Assembly (NCBI GenBank): GCA_938021445.1
Contig: CALIGR010000094.1
Span: 1-17,751 of the forward strand
Source of the DNA: an uncultured Candidatus Altimarinota bacterium
GTDB lineage: Bacteria; Patescibacteriota; Gracilibacteria; UBA4473
Length of the DNA: 17,751 bases
Direction of reading: 5' to 3'
Below the pieces are notes generated by a model. The model was not told the DNA's origin. It searched no databases and was given only the letters and a program-made list of their open reading frames with translations. Made by a program: the position numbers and the translations under genes. Of this stretch, positions 5,043-11,413 are shown in pieces (the stretch's first letter is position 1; the number at the start of each line of letters is the position of its first letter).

Positions 5043-7378
5043 TTAAAGATCTTATTAATTCAGAGCGCCCGGATTCTATTCTTGCTGAAATTTTAGATAG
5101 GCTCCATACGCTGGGCCCAATAAAAAATGAGGACTTAGAAAAACTTTCTTATTTAAAGCATTTTCATTCAGATGTTTTTGAAAAAAAAGAGCAAAAGTTG
5201 ATGTATTTGCTAGGTCTTTTTTATAAGACATCTGAACCAGAAGATTTACTTAGTTTTTCTTATTCCATTTTTGCAGGAGCTATTGTTTCGGAGGCGAATC
5301 AAGCTTTTACACCTGTTCAGGCTAGCATAAGAAAAAGAATAATTGAAAATAGAATTTTTTCATTTTCGGCCCCTACTAGTGCCGGAAAATCTTTTTTATT
5401 TCGTGAATTAATTAACGATCAAGAGGGAGATGTCGTTATAGTCGTCCCATCTAGAGCACTAGTTGCAGAATACGTTTTAGTCGTTAAGAAAATGACTTCG
5501 GATCAAAAAGATATATTAGTCCTTCAGTTCATAGATGACGTGAATAAAAGAAAAACAAGAAGAAGAATTTTTATAGTTACACCAGAGAGGGCTGTCGAAA
5601 TATTTAAGCATTCGGAAAGATATAACCCATCACTTTTTTTATATGATGAAGCCCAAATATCAGAAGAGAGAATTAGGGGAACTACCTTTGATGCATTCGT
5701 AAGAAGATCAGAAAGAATGTTTCCCTCGGCAAAAAAAGTTTTTGCACACCCTTTTGTAGACAATCCTGAAGCGCAAATACAAAAACACAGTTTTAATGAG
5801 GGTACTGCCTTCATGGCTTATGAGCAAAAGACTGTTGGTAAAATTTACTTAGAGTACAAAGAGAGCTCGACGAGTTTTAATTTTTTTTCACCTTTTATAA
5901 AAGAAGCACATTTAATAAAAAACAAAGTAAACTGCCCTATGGATATTGTCGAAGAAAAACTTTTAGCCGGAGGAACTATCCTTATTTATATTAGTAAAAG
6001 CTCTATCTATGACAGAAGCTTTGAAGTTCAATTCCACCGATATATAAAGTTATGCGAACCAATCACAGATATACGAGGCTTGGAAATTATTGACGAAATA
6101 GAAAGTCTTATTGGCGCTAATGATAAGAACTCAGAGTTAATTGATTTAATGAAAAGGGGGGTAGTTATTCATCATGGATCAATACCCTTAAATGTACGTT
6201 TTTTAATTGAGAGATTCACTAACGCTAATTTTGCAAGAATATGTTTTGCAACTTCAACCCTGATTCAAGGAGTGAACATGCCGTTTGATGTTGTTTGGAT
6301 TGAGAATGCTATATTACAAGGCAGTGTTGAGGATAAAACCTTGGGGCTTAAAAATCTCATTGGTAGAGCGGGGAGAACAACGAACATAGCTAATCATTTT
6401 GATTATGGGTTTGTTATAGTAAAAAATGTTAAGAATTTTGTTGAGAGGTTAAATGGCGAATCTCGGATATCGACAATGTCTCAGCTAGATAAAGACACGA
6501 AAGATCTACCAAGTAATGTAAAAGAGTTTGTAGATGCAGTGAAGGAGGAAAACATTAGTAATGAATATAATCTACCTAAAACACGAGTAGAGAGACTAAG
6601 ATCAAAAAAAACTCAGAATTTTATTAATACTGCATTAGATTTTCTGTTTAATTCAGGAGAAATAATGACGGGAAGCGAATATCAAGATCTTTCAAAGACT
6701 GACAAAAAAATACTGAAAGAGACACTTGCTGGAATTTATGAAGTTTCGTTGGGAAGAGATTTATATAGCGGTGAAAAGACTATTTTGTCTGCTTCTATAA
6801 CTATCTTGTTGTGGCAGATACAAGGAAAATCTTTTAGAGAATTATTAGGTTTGAGATACCACTATCTAACAAATCAAAAACGACAGAGAGAAATAAAAAA
6901 GTTAGTGAAAAAGGGTCAAATAACAGAGCAAGAAGCAAATGACACTATTGCCAAAATAAGTATTGAATACTCGGTTATTCCTTACAGTTTGCCGAATTCA
7001 AACCTAAGAAACGTTAGGCCCTCTCGTTTTGGCCAAATGCTAGTGAATGAATTGAACTATGACTTAATAGTGTATGACACATATGATTTCTTAGATAAAG
7101 TGATATCCTTTTCTCTCACAGATATTTTTGTAGCAGCATTTGGGCAATTTTATGCCGACACCTCTGATATTAGAGCAGAGAAGATGGTTAATTATTTTAA
7201 ATATGGAACGAATGATGCTTCTGAAATTTGGTTACTACGTTATGGTTTTTCCATAGAAGAGGCCGATCTTATTAAAGTTTATGTAATTAGTATTAATGAA
7301 GATCAGATAGTTTTCACAGATGAAATTAATCTGCCAGAAAATATTCACATAAAAAAACTAGTAGAAAGTTACATTTAA
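5039..7378 (+). CDS. hamB: HamB, superfamily 2 helicase of Hachiman defence
   Basis: This DEAD/DEAH-type superfamily 2 helicase has 779 residues. Motifs in order: F90-TPVQ94 (Q-like), Walker A APTSAGKS (111-118), VPSRALVAE (136-144), TPER (180-183), DEAQ Walker B (202-205), ATSTLIQGVNMP (404-415) and IGRAGR (441-446). The N-terminal 90 residues and the C-terminal 300 (from about 480) lack recognisable domains and are the parts expected to bind HamA and DNA. All catalytic motifs are intact. It is the last gene of the operon. The att core begins 32 bases after its stop and a hairpin with T run follows at 7430-7450. The helicase alone could belong to several defence systems; the DUF1837 partner overlapping by 4 bases makes Hachiman the clear choice. 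Confidence 0.9.
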   Translation: MIKDLINSERPDSILAEILDRLHTLGPIKNEDLEKLSYLKHFHSDVFEKKEQKLMYLLGLFYKTSEPEDLLSFSYSIFAGAIVSEANQAFTPVQASIRKRIIENRIFSFSAPTSAGKSFLFRELINDQEGDVVIVVPSRALVAEYVLVVKKMTSDQKDILVLQFIDDVNKRKTRRRIFIVTPERAVEIFKHSERYNPSLFLYDEAQISEERIRGTTFDAFVRRSERMFPSAKKVFAHPFVDNPEAQIQKHSFNEGTAFMAYEQKTVGKIYLEYKESSTSFNFFSPFIKEAHLIKNKVNCPMDIVEEKLLAGGTILIYISKSSIYDRSFEVQFHRYIKLCEPITDIRGLEIIDEIESLIGANDKNSELIDLMKRGVVIHHGSIPLNVRFLIERFTNANFARICFATSTLIQGVNMPFDVVWIENAILQGSVEDKTLGLKNLIGRAGRTTNIANHFDYGFVIVKNVKNFVERLNGESRISTMSQLDKDTKDLPSNVKEFVDAVKEENISNEYNLPKTRVERLRSKKTQNFINTALDFLFNSGEIMTGSEYQDLSKTDKKILKETLAGIYEVSLGRDLYSGEKTILSASITILLWQIQGKSFRELLGLRYHYLTNQKRQREIKKLVKKGQITEQEANDTIAKISIEYSVIPYSLPNSNLRNVRPSRFGQMLVNELNYDLIVYDTYDFLDKVISFSLTDIFVAAFGQFYADTSDIRAEKMVNYFKYGTNDASEIWLLRYGFSIEEADLIKVYVISINEDQIVFTDEINLPENIHIKKLVESYI

Positions 7379-7390
7379 TATCATTTCTAT

Positions 7391-7419
7391 TCCCTCATAA
7401 GCTCCCAAACTCTCCGCCA
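7391..7419. repeat. Attachment site 2 (right end of A, left end of B)
   Basis: The core CTCTCCGCCA lies at 7410-7419. The 29 bases ending there match 10641-10669 at 27 positions, the last 23 without a mismatch. Similarity well beyond the tRNA-derived core means the two right ends come from related elements. Read on the minus strand the bases code WRRVWELMRE and a stop. Confidence 0.8.
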
Positions 7420-7429
7420 TTTAAATTTT

Positions 7430-7450
7430 AAGCCTTTCCATAAAGGTTTT
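7430..7450 (+). terminator. Hairpin with T run at the left end of element B
   Basis: AAGCCTTT (7430-7437) pairs with AAAGGTTT (7442-7449) around CCAT with one G-T pair, and is followed by T. A weaker hairpin GCATAAATGC plus TTTTT follows at 7458-7472. Either could terminate hamB transcripts now, or the tRNA when element B lay next to it. Confidence 0.45.
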
Positions 7451-7502
7451 AGCCTTTGCATAAATGCTTTTTGTTTAGTTGCTGTTAAGTTCCTAAACAC
7501 TC

Positions 7503-8381
7503 TTAACATTCTTGATGTGGACAAGTATCTAATGGGCTTTCTAGCTCAATCGTAACATGTTGTACGTGAAACGTTGCAAAGCAGTCTCGAATTTTTTGTT
7601 TTAGAGTGTCGGTCTTTGAGTTTGCTTTGATAATAATATGACAAGACCCAATATTGGCCGCTCCATCTAATGACCACAAATGTAAATCATGAACTTCTTC
7701 AATTTCAGGTATCTGTGTTAAAGCTTTCATTAAATCCTCTTGATCCACTCCATCGGGTACAGATTGCAAAAATAATTGAGCTACTTTGCCGCCTTTTTGT
7801 AAACCATGTACAAAAATCCATAAAGAAATTCCAATAGCCATAAGAGGATCAAGCCAGTACCAGTCTGTAAAATAAATTACTATTGCCCCAATTAAAACAG
7901 CAATCCAACTCAACAAATCTTCGAGTAGGTGGAATGATATAACTTGTTCGTTGAGCGTTTTTCCTGATCTAATTTTTAAAACCGCAAAACCGTTTACAGC
8001 TACCCCTAAAATGGCAAATAAGATCATTAAATCGCTATGAACTTCAACTGGGCTTTGTAATCTGCTAATCGCTAAAATAAGCATAGCCATTGCCCCAAAA
8101 ACCAAAATCAAGCTGCCGATCAAAGCACTAAGCAATGAAAATCGTTTGTAGCCATAAGAGAATTTATCACTGCGTCCTTTTTGTCCAATTTTGGCAAACA
8201 CCCATGCTAAAGCAATCGCTAACGCATCACCCATATCGTGAATAGCATCTGAGAGCAGTGCTGTACTCTGGCTTAATATTCCGCCAATAAATTCGAGAAT
8301 GGCAAAACCAAAATTAAGCAAAAAGACGATACCAAGATTCTTTGATTCTTGGTTATGGTGATTATGTGAGCAAGAGGACAT
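7503..8381 (-). CDS. Cation diffusion facilitator (metal-proton antiporter)
   Basis: This 292-residue CDF transporter has six predicted membrane helices and a cytoplasmic C-terminal ferredoxin-like domain (about 205-285). The metal site is visible as H48-x3-D52 in helix 2 (SDAIHDMGDAL) and H151-x3-D155 in helix 5 (FHLLEDLL). The HD/HD set is typical of Zn- and Co-exporting CzcD/ZnT-like members. The N-terminus (MSSCSHNHHN) is Cys/His-rich and may collect metal, and the C-terminus ends CPHQEC, another possible ligand cluster. It is the last gene of the CsoR-led operon, 11 bases after the small membrane protein gene. Exact metal (Zn, Co, Ni, Cu or Fe) cannot be told from sequence; the CsoR-type regulator would favour copper sensing while the transporter family favours zinc-like ions. 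Confidence 0.9.
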   Translation of the reverse strand: MSSCSHNHHNQESKNLGIVFLLNFGFAILEFIGGILSQSTALLSDAIHDMGDALAIALAWVFAKIGQKGRSDKFSYGYKRFSLLSALIGSLILVFGAMAMLILAISRLQSPVEVHSDLMILFAILGVAVNGFAVLKIRSGKTLNEQVISFHLLEDLLSWIAVLIGAIVIYFTDWYWLDPLMAIGISLWIFVHGLQKGGKVAQLFLQSVPDGVDQEDLMKALTQIPEIEEVHDLHLWSLDGAANIGSCHIIIKANSKTDTLKQKIRDCFATFHVQHVTIELESPLDTCPHQEC

Positions 8382-8392
8382 AATTTTTAATG

Positions 8393-8674
8393 CTATGAAT
8401 AGAGAACGTATAGAACAATAATAGCCAACAAAGGATACGCAAAAAAGAGCTGGGCTTTAAAGCAATGAAGGGGGCTATCTTTTTTATCTCCTGTTTTTTT
8501 ATATTGATAGAAGTGGCCTATTTCTTGCGTTAAGGCTCCGCCTAAAACCCAAAATACTTCTTTATAAAAAATTCCAAGCCCTATAAGCGTAAAGCCAAGA
8601 ATATGAAACACTAAATTCCCAAAACCTTTGTGGCATCTTTTGAATTCTTTTAGACGGCGTTGGGCAATTTCCAT
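8393..8674 (-). CDS. Small membrane protein resembling Mpo1/DUF962
   Basis: The 93-residue protein has two predicted membrane segments (about 21-49 and 72-92). The pattern H15...N20-x3-H24 in the first half and QE-IGH54 before the second helix recalls the DUF962 (YGL010w/Mpo1) family, whose histidines hold iron in a fatty-acid dioxygenase. Compared with that family the protein is short and would cover only part of the usual fold. It sits fifth in the metal operon, 12 bases after the DUF1573 gene. The assignment is tentative; otherwise it is a small His-bearing membrane protein that could handle metal. Confidence 0.5.
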   Translation of the reverse strand: MEIAQRRLKEFKRCHKGFGNLVFHILGFTLIGLGIFYKEVFWVLGGALTQEIGHFYQYKKTGDKKDSPLHCFKAQLFFAYPLLAIIVLYVLYS

Positions 8675-8686
8675 TTTTTTAGAGAT

Positions 8687-9193
8687 TTAGCTGTCTATCA
8701 CATTACCTTTAACGCTTATCTCAGTGAAATTTGGTTTGCCTTCGTAATTTCTTACGACTTCTCCGTCCGCAGCAGCACTAGAAAACAGGAAAAGAGTTCT
8801 TTGTCTTGGGCCCAAATCACTAGGGCCATGAAACAGCGGATCATAAGAAATAGTCACTTCGAACGTGCTTTGTGGTGGTATTTCGATTGTTTGTTTCGTT
8901 TGGTTATGCATGCCAAACGGTCCGTAATTTTTACTCCCTAAACGGATCTCTCCAGTCGTGCAACCGCAAGACGTAGTAGCTTCATAGATGGCTAATGATT
9001 TGGAGTCTGTGTTTTCAAATTTAAAGGTTTTAGAAACAATACCACCGTTGATATCGATGTTTCCAAAGTCGTAAATAAGGCCATCAATAGCTTTTATGGC
9101 TCCTCCAAAATCTTTTTCTGTCGGATTCTTTTGAGTAGAACAACCAGCTATAAAAATGGTAGTTAAAACGAGTAAGAGAAGAATTTTTTTCAT
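8687..9193 (-). CDS. DUF1573 lipoprotein
   Basis: The protein has 168 residues with a lipoprotein signal: MKK, a hydrophobic core and the lipobox IAGC with C18 as lipidated cysteine. The mature part fits DUF1573, an Ig-like extracytoplasmic domain, by YDFGNIDINGG and the Cys motif TSCGCTTGEI. The CGC pair could bind metal or act as a thiol site. It would be anchored on the outer face of the cytoplasmic membrane. It is separated by 23 bases from the rhodanese gene and 12 from the next, in the same operon. No SD is visible; the leader is A/T-rich. The function of DUF1573 is not established. Here the neighbours suggest a role in metal or sulfur handling outside the membrane. Confidence 0.85.
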   Translation of the reverse strand: MKKILLLLVLTTIFIAGCSTQKNPTEKDFGGAIKAIDGLIYDFGNIDINGGIVSKTFKFENTDSKSLAIYEATTSCGCTTGEIRLGSKNYGPFGMHNQTKQTIEIPPQSTFEVTISYDPLFHGPSDLGPRQRTLFLFSSAAADGEVVRNYEGKPNFTEISVKGNVIDS

Positions 9194-9216
9194 GAGATAT
9201 AAAAATTAAAAATATT

Positions 9217-9732
9217 TTAGTTATTCCAAGGCATTAGGCCTAGAAGTCTTGCCATTCCACACCAGCCAGTAATACCAGCGAAGAGCAACCCCGCCCCAAC
9301 AAATGCCATCAAGTATACACCTGCTGAGCACTCTAGGACAAAAAGAATAAAGCCAATCAGTATAAGGCTCCCAGCCGTAATCATTACCTGCCTCATGATA
9401 GGAATTATTTTTCGGTTTTGCGTGAGTGGCAAGCCAGCTTCTTTCCAAGCCTCAATGCCACCAGTAAATATCAGTATTGATTGGTTTTGAAGACTGGCTT
9501 GAATGTTTTCAAAAGCCTTACGACACCGTGTCCCAGATTGGCAGTGTAAGTAAATTTTTTTGTAGGATTTGAGTTCCTCAAGTCTGCTTTTAATTTCGTC
9601 TAAAGGAATATTTTGTACTCCCTTAATATGTTCAGCCTTATATTCGGCTGTTGTTCTCACATCTACAAAGACTGTGTCTTTGGGATGCTTTTCTAAAATT
9701 GATCTGAATTCGGCTAAGTTTATTTCTTGCAT
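9217..9732 (-). CDS. YgaP-like membrane rhodanese
   Basis: This 171-residue sulfurtransferase combines an N-terminal rhodanese domain (1-105) with two C-terminal membrane helices of the DUF2892/YgaP type (about 112-165). The active-site loop is HC64-QSGTR, with C64 as the persulfide cysteine; DVRTTAEYKAEHIKG is the usual rhodanese signature. The tail (MRQVMITAGSLIL...GAGLLFAGITGWCGMARLLGLMPWN) matches YgaP closely. It is the third gene of the operon, 2 bases after the MauE-like gene. Rhodaneses next to CsoR-family regulators often carry sulfane sulfur, so the operon may sense or detoxify persulfide as well as metal. Membrane anchoring puts the active site on the cytoplasmic side. Confidence 0.92.
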   Translation of the reverse strand: MQEINLAEFRSILEKHPKDTVFVDVRTTAEYKAEHIKGVQNIPLDEIKSRLEELKSYKKIYLHCQSGTRCRKAFENIQASLQNQSILIFTGGIEAWKEAGLPLTQNRKIIPIMRQVMITAGSLILIGFILFVLECSAGVYLMAFVGAGLLFAGITGWCGMARLLGLMPWNN

Positions 9733-9734
9733 TT

Positions 9735-10283
9735 TTAAAGCGTCATCAAGAGCATCAATACGGCCATAAGTATCATAGCCGCATCTTCAATGATAGTTAC
9801 TTGAGTCATAGGTAAGTTAAATCCTGTTCCAAGACAGGCACATTTGATCTTTCTCTTTTGCATTACGCTTTGAACAACACCAATGATACTTGCACCAAGT
9901 ACAACCACTATGGCTACGTTCGTCCAAAACAGCTCTATTCGGTGAAGTAATAACAAACCAAAGCTAAGTTCTACAAATGGATAAAGGTATCCCCAGGTTG
10001 GCCAAATTTTGATCGGAATATCATAACTTCGGTATGCATCGGCAAAAGCTTTTACGTCCAGCAGCTTAAAGAAAGCAAAAAACAGGAAGAAGAGCCCCAT
10101 AAAATCAATCATCAAATTCTTCGGATCAAATGAAGGGTTTATCTGCGTCATAAATAAGTTATATTCGCCCCGAACCCAACCCAGATGAAGAGTTAGTCCT
10201 GTTACGAAAATCAGCACCAGGATCAAAGACCAATAAGCTTGAATGCCTGTTTCTTCTAGTTCGTGATGGTGTTGATGTTCCAT
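9735..10283 (-). CDS. MauE/DoxX-like redox-associated membrane protein
   Basis: The protein has about four predicted membrane helices, 182 residues from the preferred start. The ORF can be extended to 10304, but ATG 10283 lies one base after the csoR stop (TAACATG) and gives a His-rich N-terminus (MEHQHHHELEETG) suited to metal binding, so it is preferred. The helical layout and the CAC motif in KCACLGTGFNLPMTQVT agree with MauE/DoxX-type proteins that work with thiol-disulfide or metal systems. In MauE-like proteins such cysteines are thought to support disulfide formation in partner proteins. The tight spacing to csoR (1 base) and the rhodanese gene (2 bases) marks it as an integral part of the operon. 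Confidence 0.75.
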   Translation of the reverse strand: MEHQHHHELEETGIQAYWSLILVLIFVTGLTLHLGWVRGEYNLFMTQINPSFDPKNLMIDFMGLFFLFFAFFKLLDVKAFADAYRSYDIPIKIWPTWGYLYPFVELSFGLLLLHRIELFWTNVAIVVVLGASIIGVVQSVMQKRKIKCACLGTGFNLPMTQVTIIEDAAMILMAVLMLLMTL

Positions 10284-10284
10284 G

Positions 10285-10566
10285 TTATTTACGAGATGAG
10301 ACATCTAGAACTTTAACAAGCTCTTTAGCGAATTCAGCTTTACCAGCTTCATCCGCTGAGGCCATAGCTTTCGCTCCACAGGTTTGTAAATGATTTTCAA
10401 GCATTTTAAGCTTTGCACCGCGAAGGAGCCCCTCAACTGTACTAATCATCTGCACTGTTTTAGGGCAGTACTCCTCAGCTTCAATCATTGAGTCCACCTT
10501 GGACAGAGTGCCTTGGGCTTTTTTTAGAGAGATCTTAAGTTGTTTTTTGTACTCAGGGATAATCAT
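10285..10566 (-). CDS. csoR: CsoR-family metal-sensing repressor
   Basis: This 93-residue all-helical repressor of the CsoR/RcnR/FrmR (DUF156) family has the copper-type ligand set C34 (EYCPKT), H59 and C63 (ENHLQTC). Cu(I) binding to the C-H-C site releases CsoR from DNA; persulfide-sensing relatives use only the two cysteines. It heads the six-gene leftward operon and lies right behind a 25-bp inverted repeat that is an evident operator (10578-10602), so autoregulation is very likely. No SD precedes the ATG. A TATAAA at 10575-10580 sits where a -10 box for a leaderless message would be. Either Cu(I) or sulfane sulfur is a plausible signal, the latter favoured by the adjacent rhodanese. Confidence 0.9.
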   Translation of the reverse strand: MIIPEYKKQLKISLKKAQGTLSKVDSMIEAEEYCPKTVQMISTVEGLLRGAKLKMLENHLQTCGAKAMASADEAGKAEFAKELVKVLDVSSRK

Positions 10567-10577
10567 AGTTATTTTTT

Positions 10578-10602
10578 ATACCTACACCTAGGGTATAGGT
10601 AT
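10578..10602 (-). promoter_or_regulatory. CsoR operator overlapping the metal-operon promoter
   Basis: ATACCTACACC (10578-10588) and GGTATAGGTAT (10592-10602) form an inverted repeat matching at 10 of 11 positions around TAG. The ATACC...GGTAT pattern is that of known CsoR sites. A minus-strand TATAAA (10580-10575) overlaps it and would start transcription near the csoR ATG; a distal TTGTTA lies at 10617-10612. Repressor bound here would block the promoter. Confidence 0.8.
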
Positions 10603-10640
10603 TTTTATTTTTAACAAGTTGAAAATATTAGCCTCCTTAG

Positions 10641-10669
10641 TTCCTGATAAGCTCCCAAACTCTCCGCCA
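10641..10669. repeat. Attachment site 3 (right end of B, left end of C)
   Basis: The core CTCTCCGCCA is at 10660-10669; the 29 bases match 7391-7419 at 27 positions. On the minus strand it codes WRRVWELIRN and a stop (TAA), the same tail as at site 2 with codon-level changes only and the stop kept, as expected for a conserved integrase tail. Confidence 0.8.
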
Positions 10670-10677
10670 GAAAAAGT

Positions 10678-10706
10678 GTTTAGGCTTTCAAGCCTGAACG
10701 TTTTTT
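10678..10706. terminator. Hairpin terminator at the left end of segment C
   Basis: GTTTAGGCTT (10678-10687) pairs with AAGCCTGAAC (10690-10699) with one G-T wobble, followed by six T residues (10701-10706). Five T residues on the other strand allow two-way action. It sits 9 bases inside the att core, like the tRNA terminator of element A. Confidence 0.75.
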
Positions 10707-10901
10707 CTAGTTATGAAATATGAGAACCCGTATCTGAAAGAGGGGTTCGATGTTAAAGGAGAAGTGAAAAAAGCGCCGTAGGCATTTTCTGAGCGCCGAC
10801 TGAAAACACACGTAGTCATCCCATCCTCTTCCACCTACGCTAAAGCTGCGGCGGACAGGCCGCCATTTTAAAACATCAGAAAAAAGTCAGCTACGTTACT
10901 C
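10707..10901. other. Gene-free stretch with short repeats in segment C
   Basis: No gene is supported. The stretch holds a direct repeat of GCGCCG (10773 and 10793), GAAAGAGG (10736-10743) that nearly pairs with CCTCTTCC (10825-10832), and a palindromic segment around CTACGCTAAAGCTGCGGC (about 10836-10853) of a type I recall as dispersed in candidate-phylum genomes. CCGCCA at 10860-10865 resembles half an att core. An unassigned minus-strand frame of about 57 codons crosses it (ending near 10709). A weak hairpin with T run (about 10880-10911) may end the nucleotidyltransferase gene. Confidence 0.4.
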
Positions 10902-11324
10902 TCAGACGACTCTACAGGACTGAGATAGAACCTCTTGTTTTATTTTTGTGGATGAATTTCGCGGACTGTAGTCGATTTGAACGATCTTTTTTTTATTCAA
11001 TTTTAAAAATTTTTCTACGGCAATATTGTGTGGATCAGATCCCCAGTCTTCTCCAATTACAAAAATATCAATCTTTAAGTCCTTACAAGCGGATACATAT
11101 TCAAGCTCATAATAAGGCTGAACATCGTCAACGCAGGTTAACGATTGAAGCATTTCCACTCTTTGGTTTAGCGGAATTATTGGGACATTCGGTTTATAAG
11201 AATTTACGACTTTGTCAGAAGCGACCCCGACTATCAACCTGTCTCCCATAGTCTTGCAGTGCTCGAGTAGCGCTAAATGGCCAACGTGTAGTAAATCAAA
11301 AGTACCAACAGTATATATAATCAT
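10902..11324 (-). CDS. TagD/RibL-like cytidylyl- or adenylyltransferase
   Basis: A single nucleotidyltransferase domain of about 140 residues. GTFDLLHVGHL carries the HxGH active site; GEDWGSD and RNSSTKIK correspond to the second nucleotide-binding loop (RTxGISTT in TagD), here degenerate. The family includes glycerol-3-phosphate cytidylyltransferase, ethanolamine-phosphate cytidylyltransferase and archaeal FAD synthase; substrate cannot be decided from this. I chose ATG 11324, which gives the usual short run to the first strand (MIIYTVGTFD). An in-frame GTG at 11333 is the alternative. It is divergent from the CDP-alcohol transferase gene across an 89-base gap. If the pair works together, this enzyme would make the CDP-activated head group. 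Confidence 0.85.
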   Translation of the reverse strand: MIIYTVGTFDLLHVGHLALLEHCKTMGDRLIVGVASDKVVNSYKPNVPIIPLNQRVEMLQSLTCVDDVQPYYELEYVSACKDLKIDIFVIGEDWGSDPHNIAVEKFLKLNKKKIVQIDYSPRNSSTKIKQEVLSQSCRVV

Positions 11325-11413
11325 AATAGACACTGTATCTAGAGGGGTTTATTAGTACAATTAAATGTAATGCGGTACTCTGAAATTCTAAATTTTAGAA
11401 ATCCTTTTTATTT

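Larger units (their letters stand above)
793..7419. mobile_element. Integrated element A (integrase, Rep, ncRNA, Mrr-like, Hachiman)
   Basis: The segment is bounded by identical 10-bp cores at 793-802 (tRNA 3' end) and 7410-7419, predicting an excised circle of 6617 bp. It contains its own serine integrase at the tRNA-proximal end, a Rep_trans-family protein, a predicted structured RNA and an anti-phage cargo operon. No type IV secretion or coupling protein is present, so it is better called a replicating or mobilisable integrative element than a complete conjugative one. Boundaries are inferred from the repeated core; excision is not shown. Confidence 0.75.
7387..7509 (-). pseudogene. Possible C-terminal remnant of a second integrase
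   Basis: A 40-codon open frame begins at ATG 7509 (MLRVFRNLTATKQ...), passes through the att core in the same frame as the intact integrase does at 793-802, and stops at 7387-7389 after WRRVWELMRE. It overlaps the end of the CDF gene by 7 bases. The frame match at the core, and the VFRNL...KQKAF stretch loosely recalling the VYSLGSNW..KDKK region of the intact integrase, suggest the eroded 3' end of element B's own integrase. The similarity is weak, and a 30-codon open run upstream of the core could be chance. Confidence 0.35.
7410..10669. mobile_element. Integrated segment B (metal/thiol operon), no intact integrase
   Basis: The segment lies between att cores at 7410-7419 and 10660-10669, 3250 bp apart. 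It is filled by one leftward six-gene metal-related operon. Its right end is nearly identical to that of element A, but only a possible integrase scrap remains. It may be a cis-mobilisable relic that element A's integrase could still excise, alone or together with A. Confidence 0.6.

Noticed and set aside
8660..8941. Plus-strand open frame of 93 codons
   Set aside because: It is antisense to the well-supported DUF1573 gene, with no domain and no promoter.
9221..9448. Minus-strand frame inside the rhodanese gene
   Set aside because: It overlaps the YgaP-like C-terminal helices in another frame; the rhodanese frame has a clear family match.
10735..10835. Degenerate tRNA or tmRNA fragment
   Set aside because: TTCGATG and CCCATCCTCTTCCACC recall a T loop and an acceptor end, but they are in the wrong order and distance. 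No anticodon arm or tag frame could be built.
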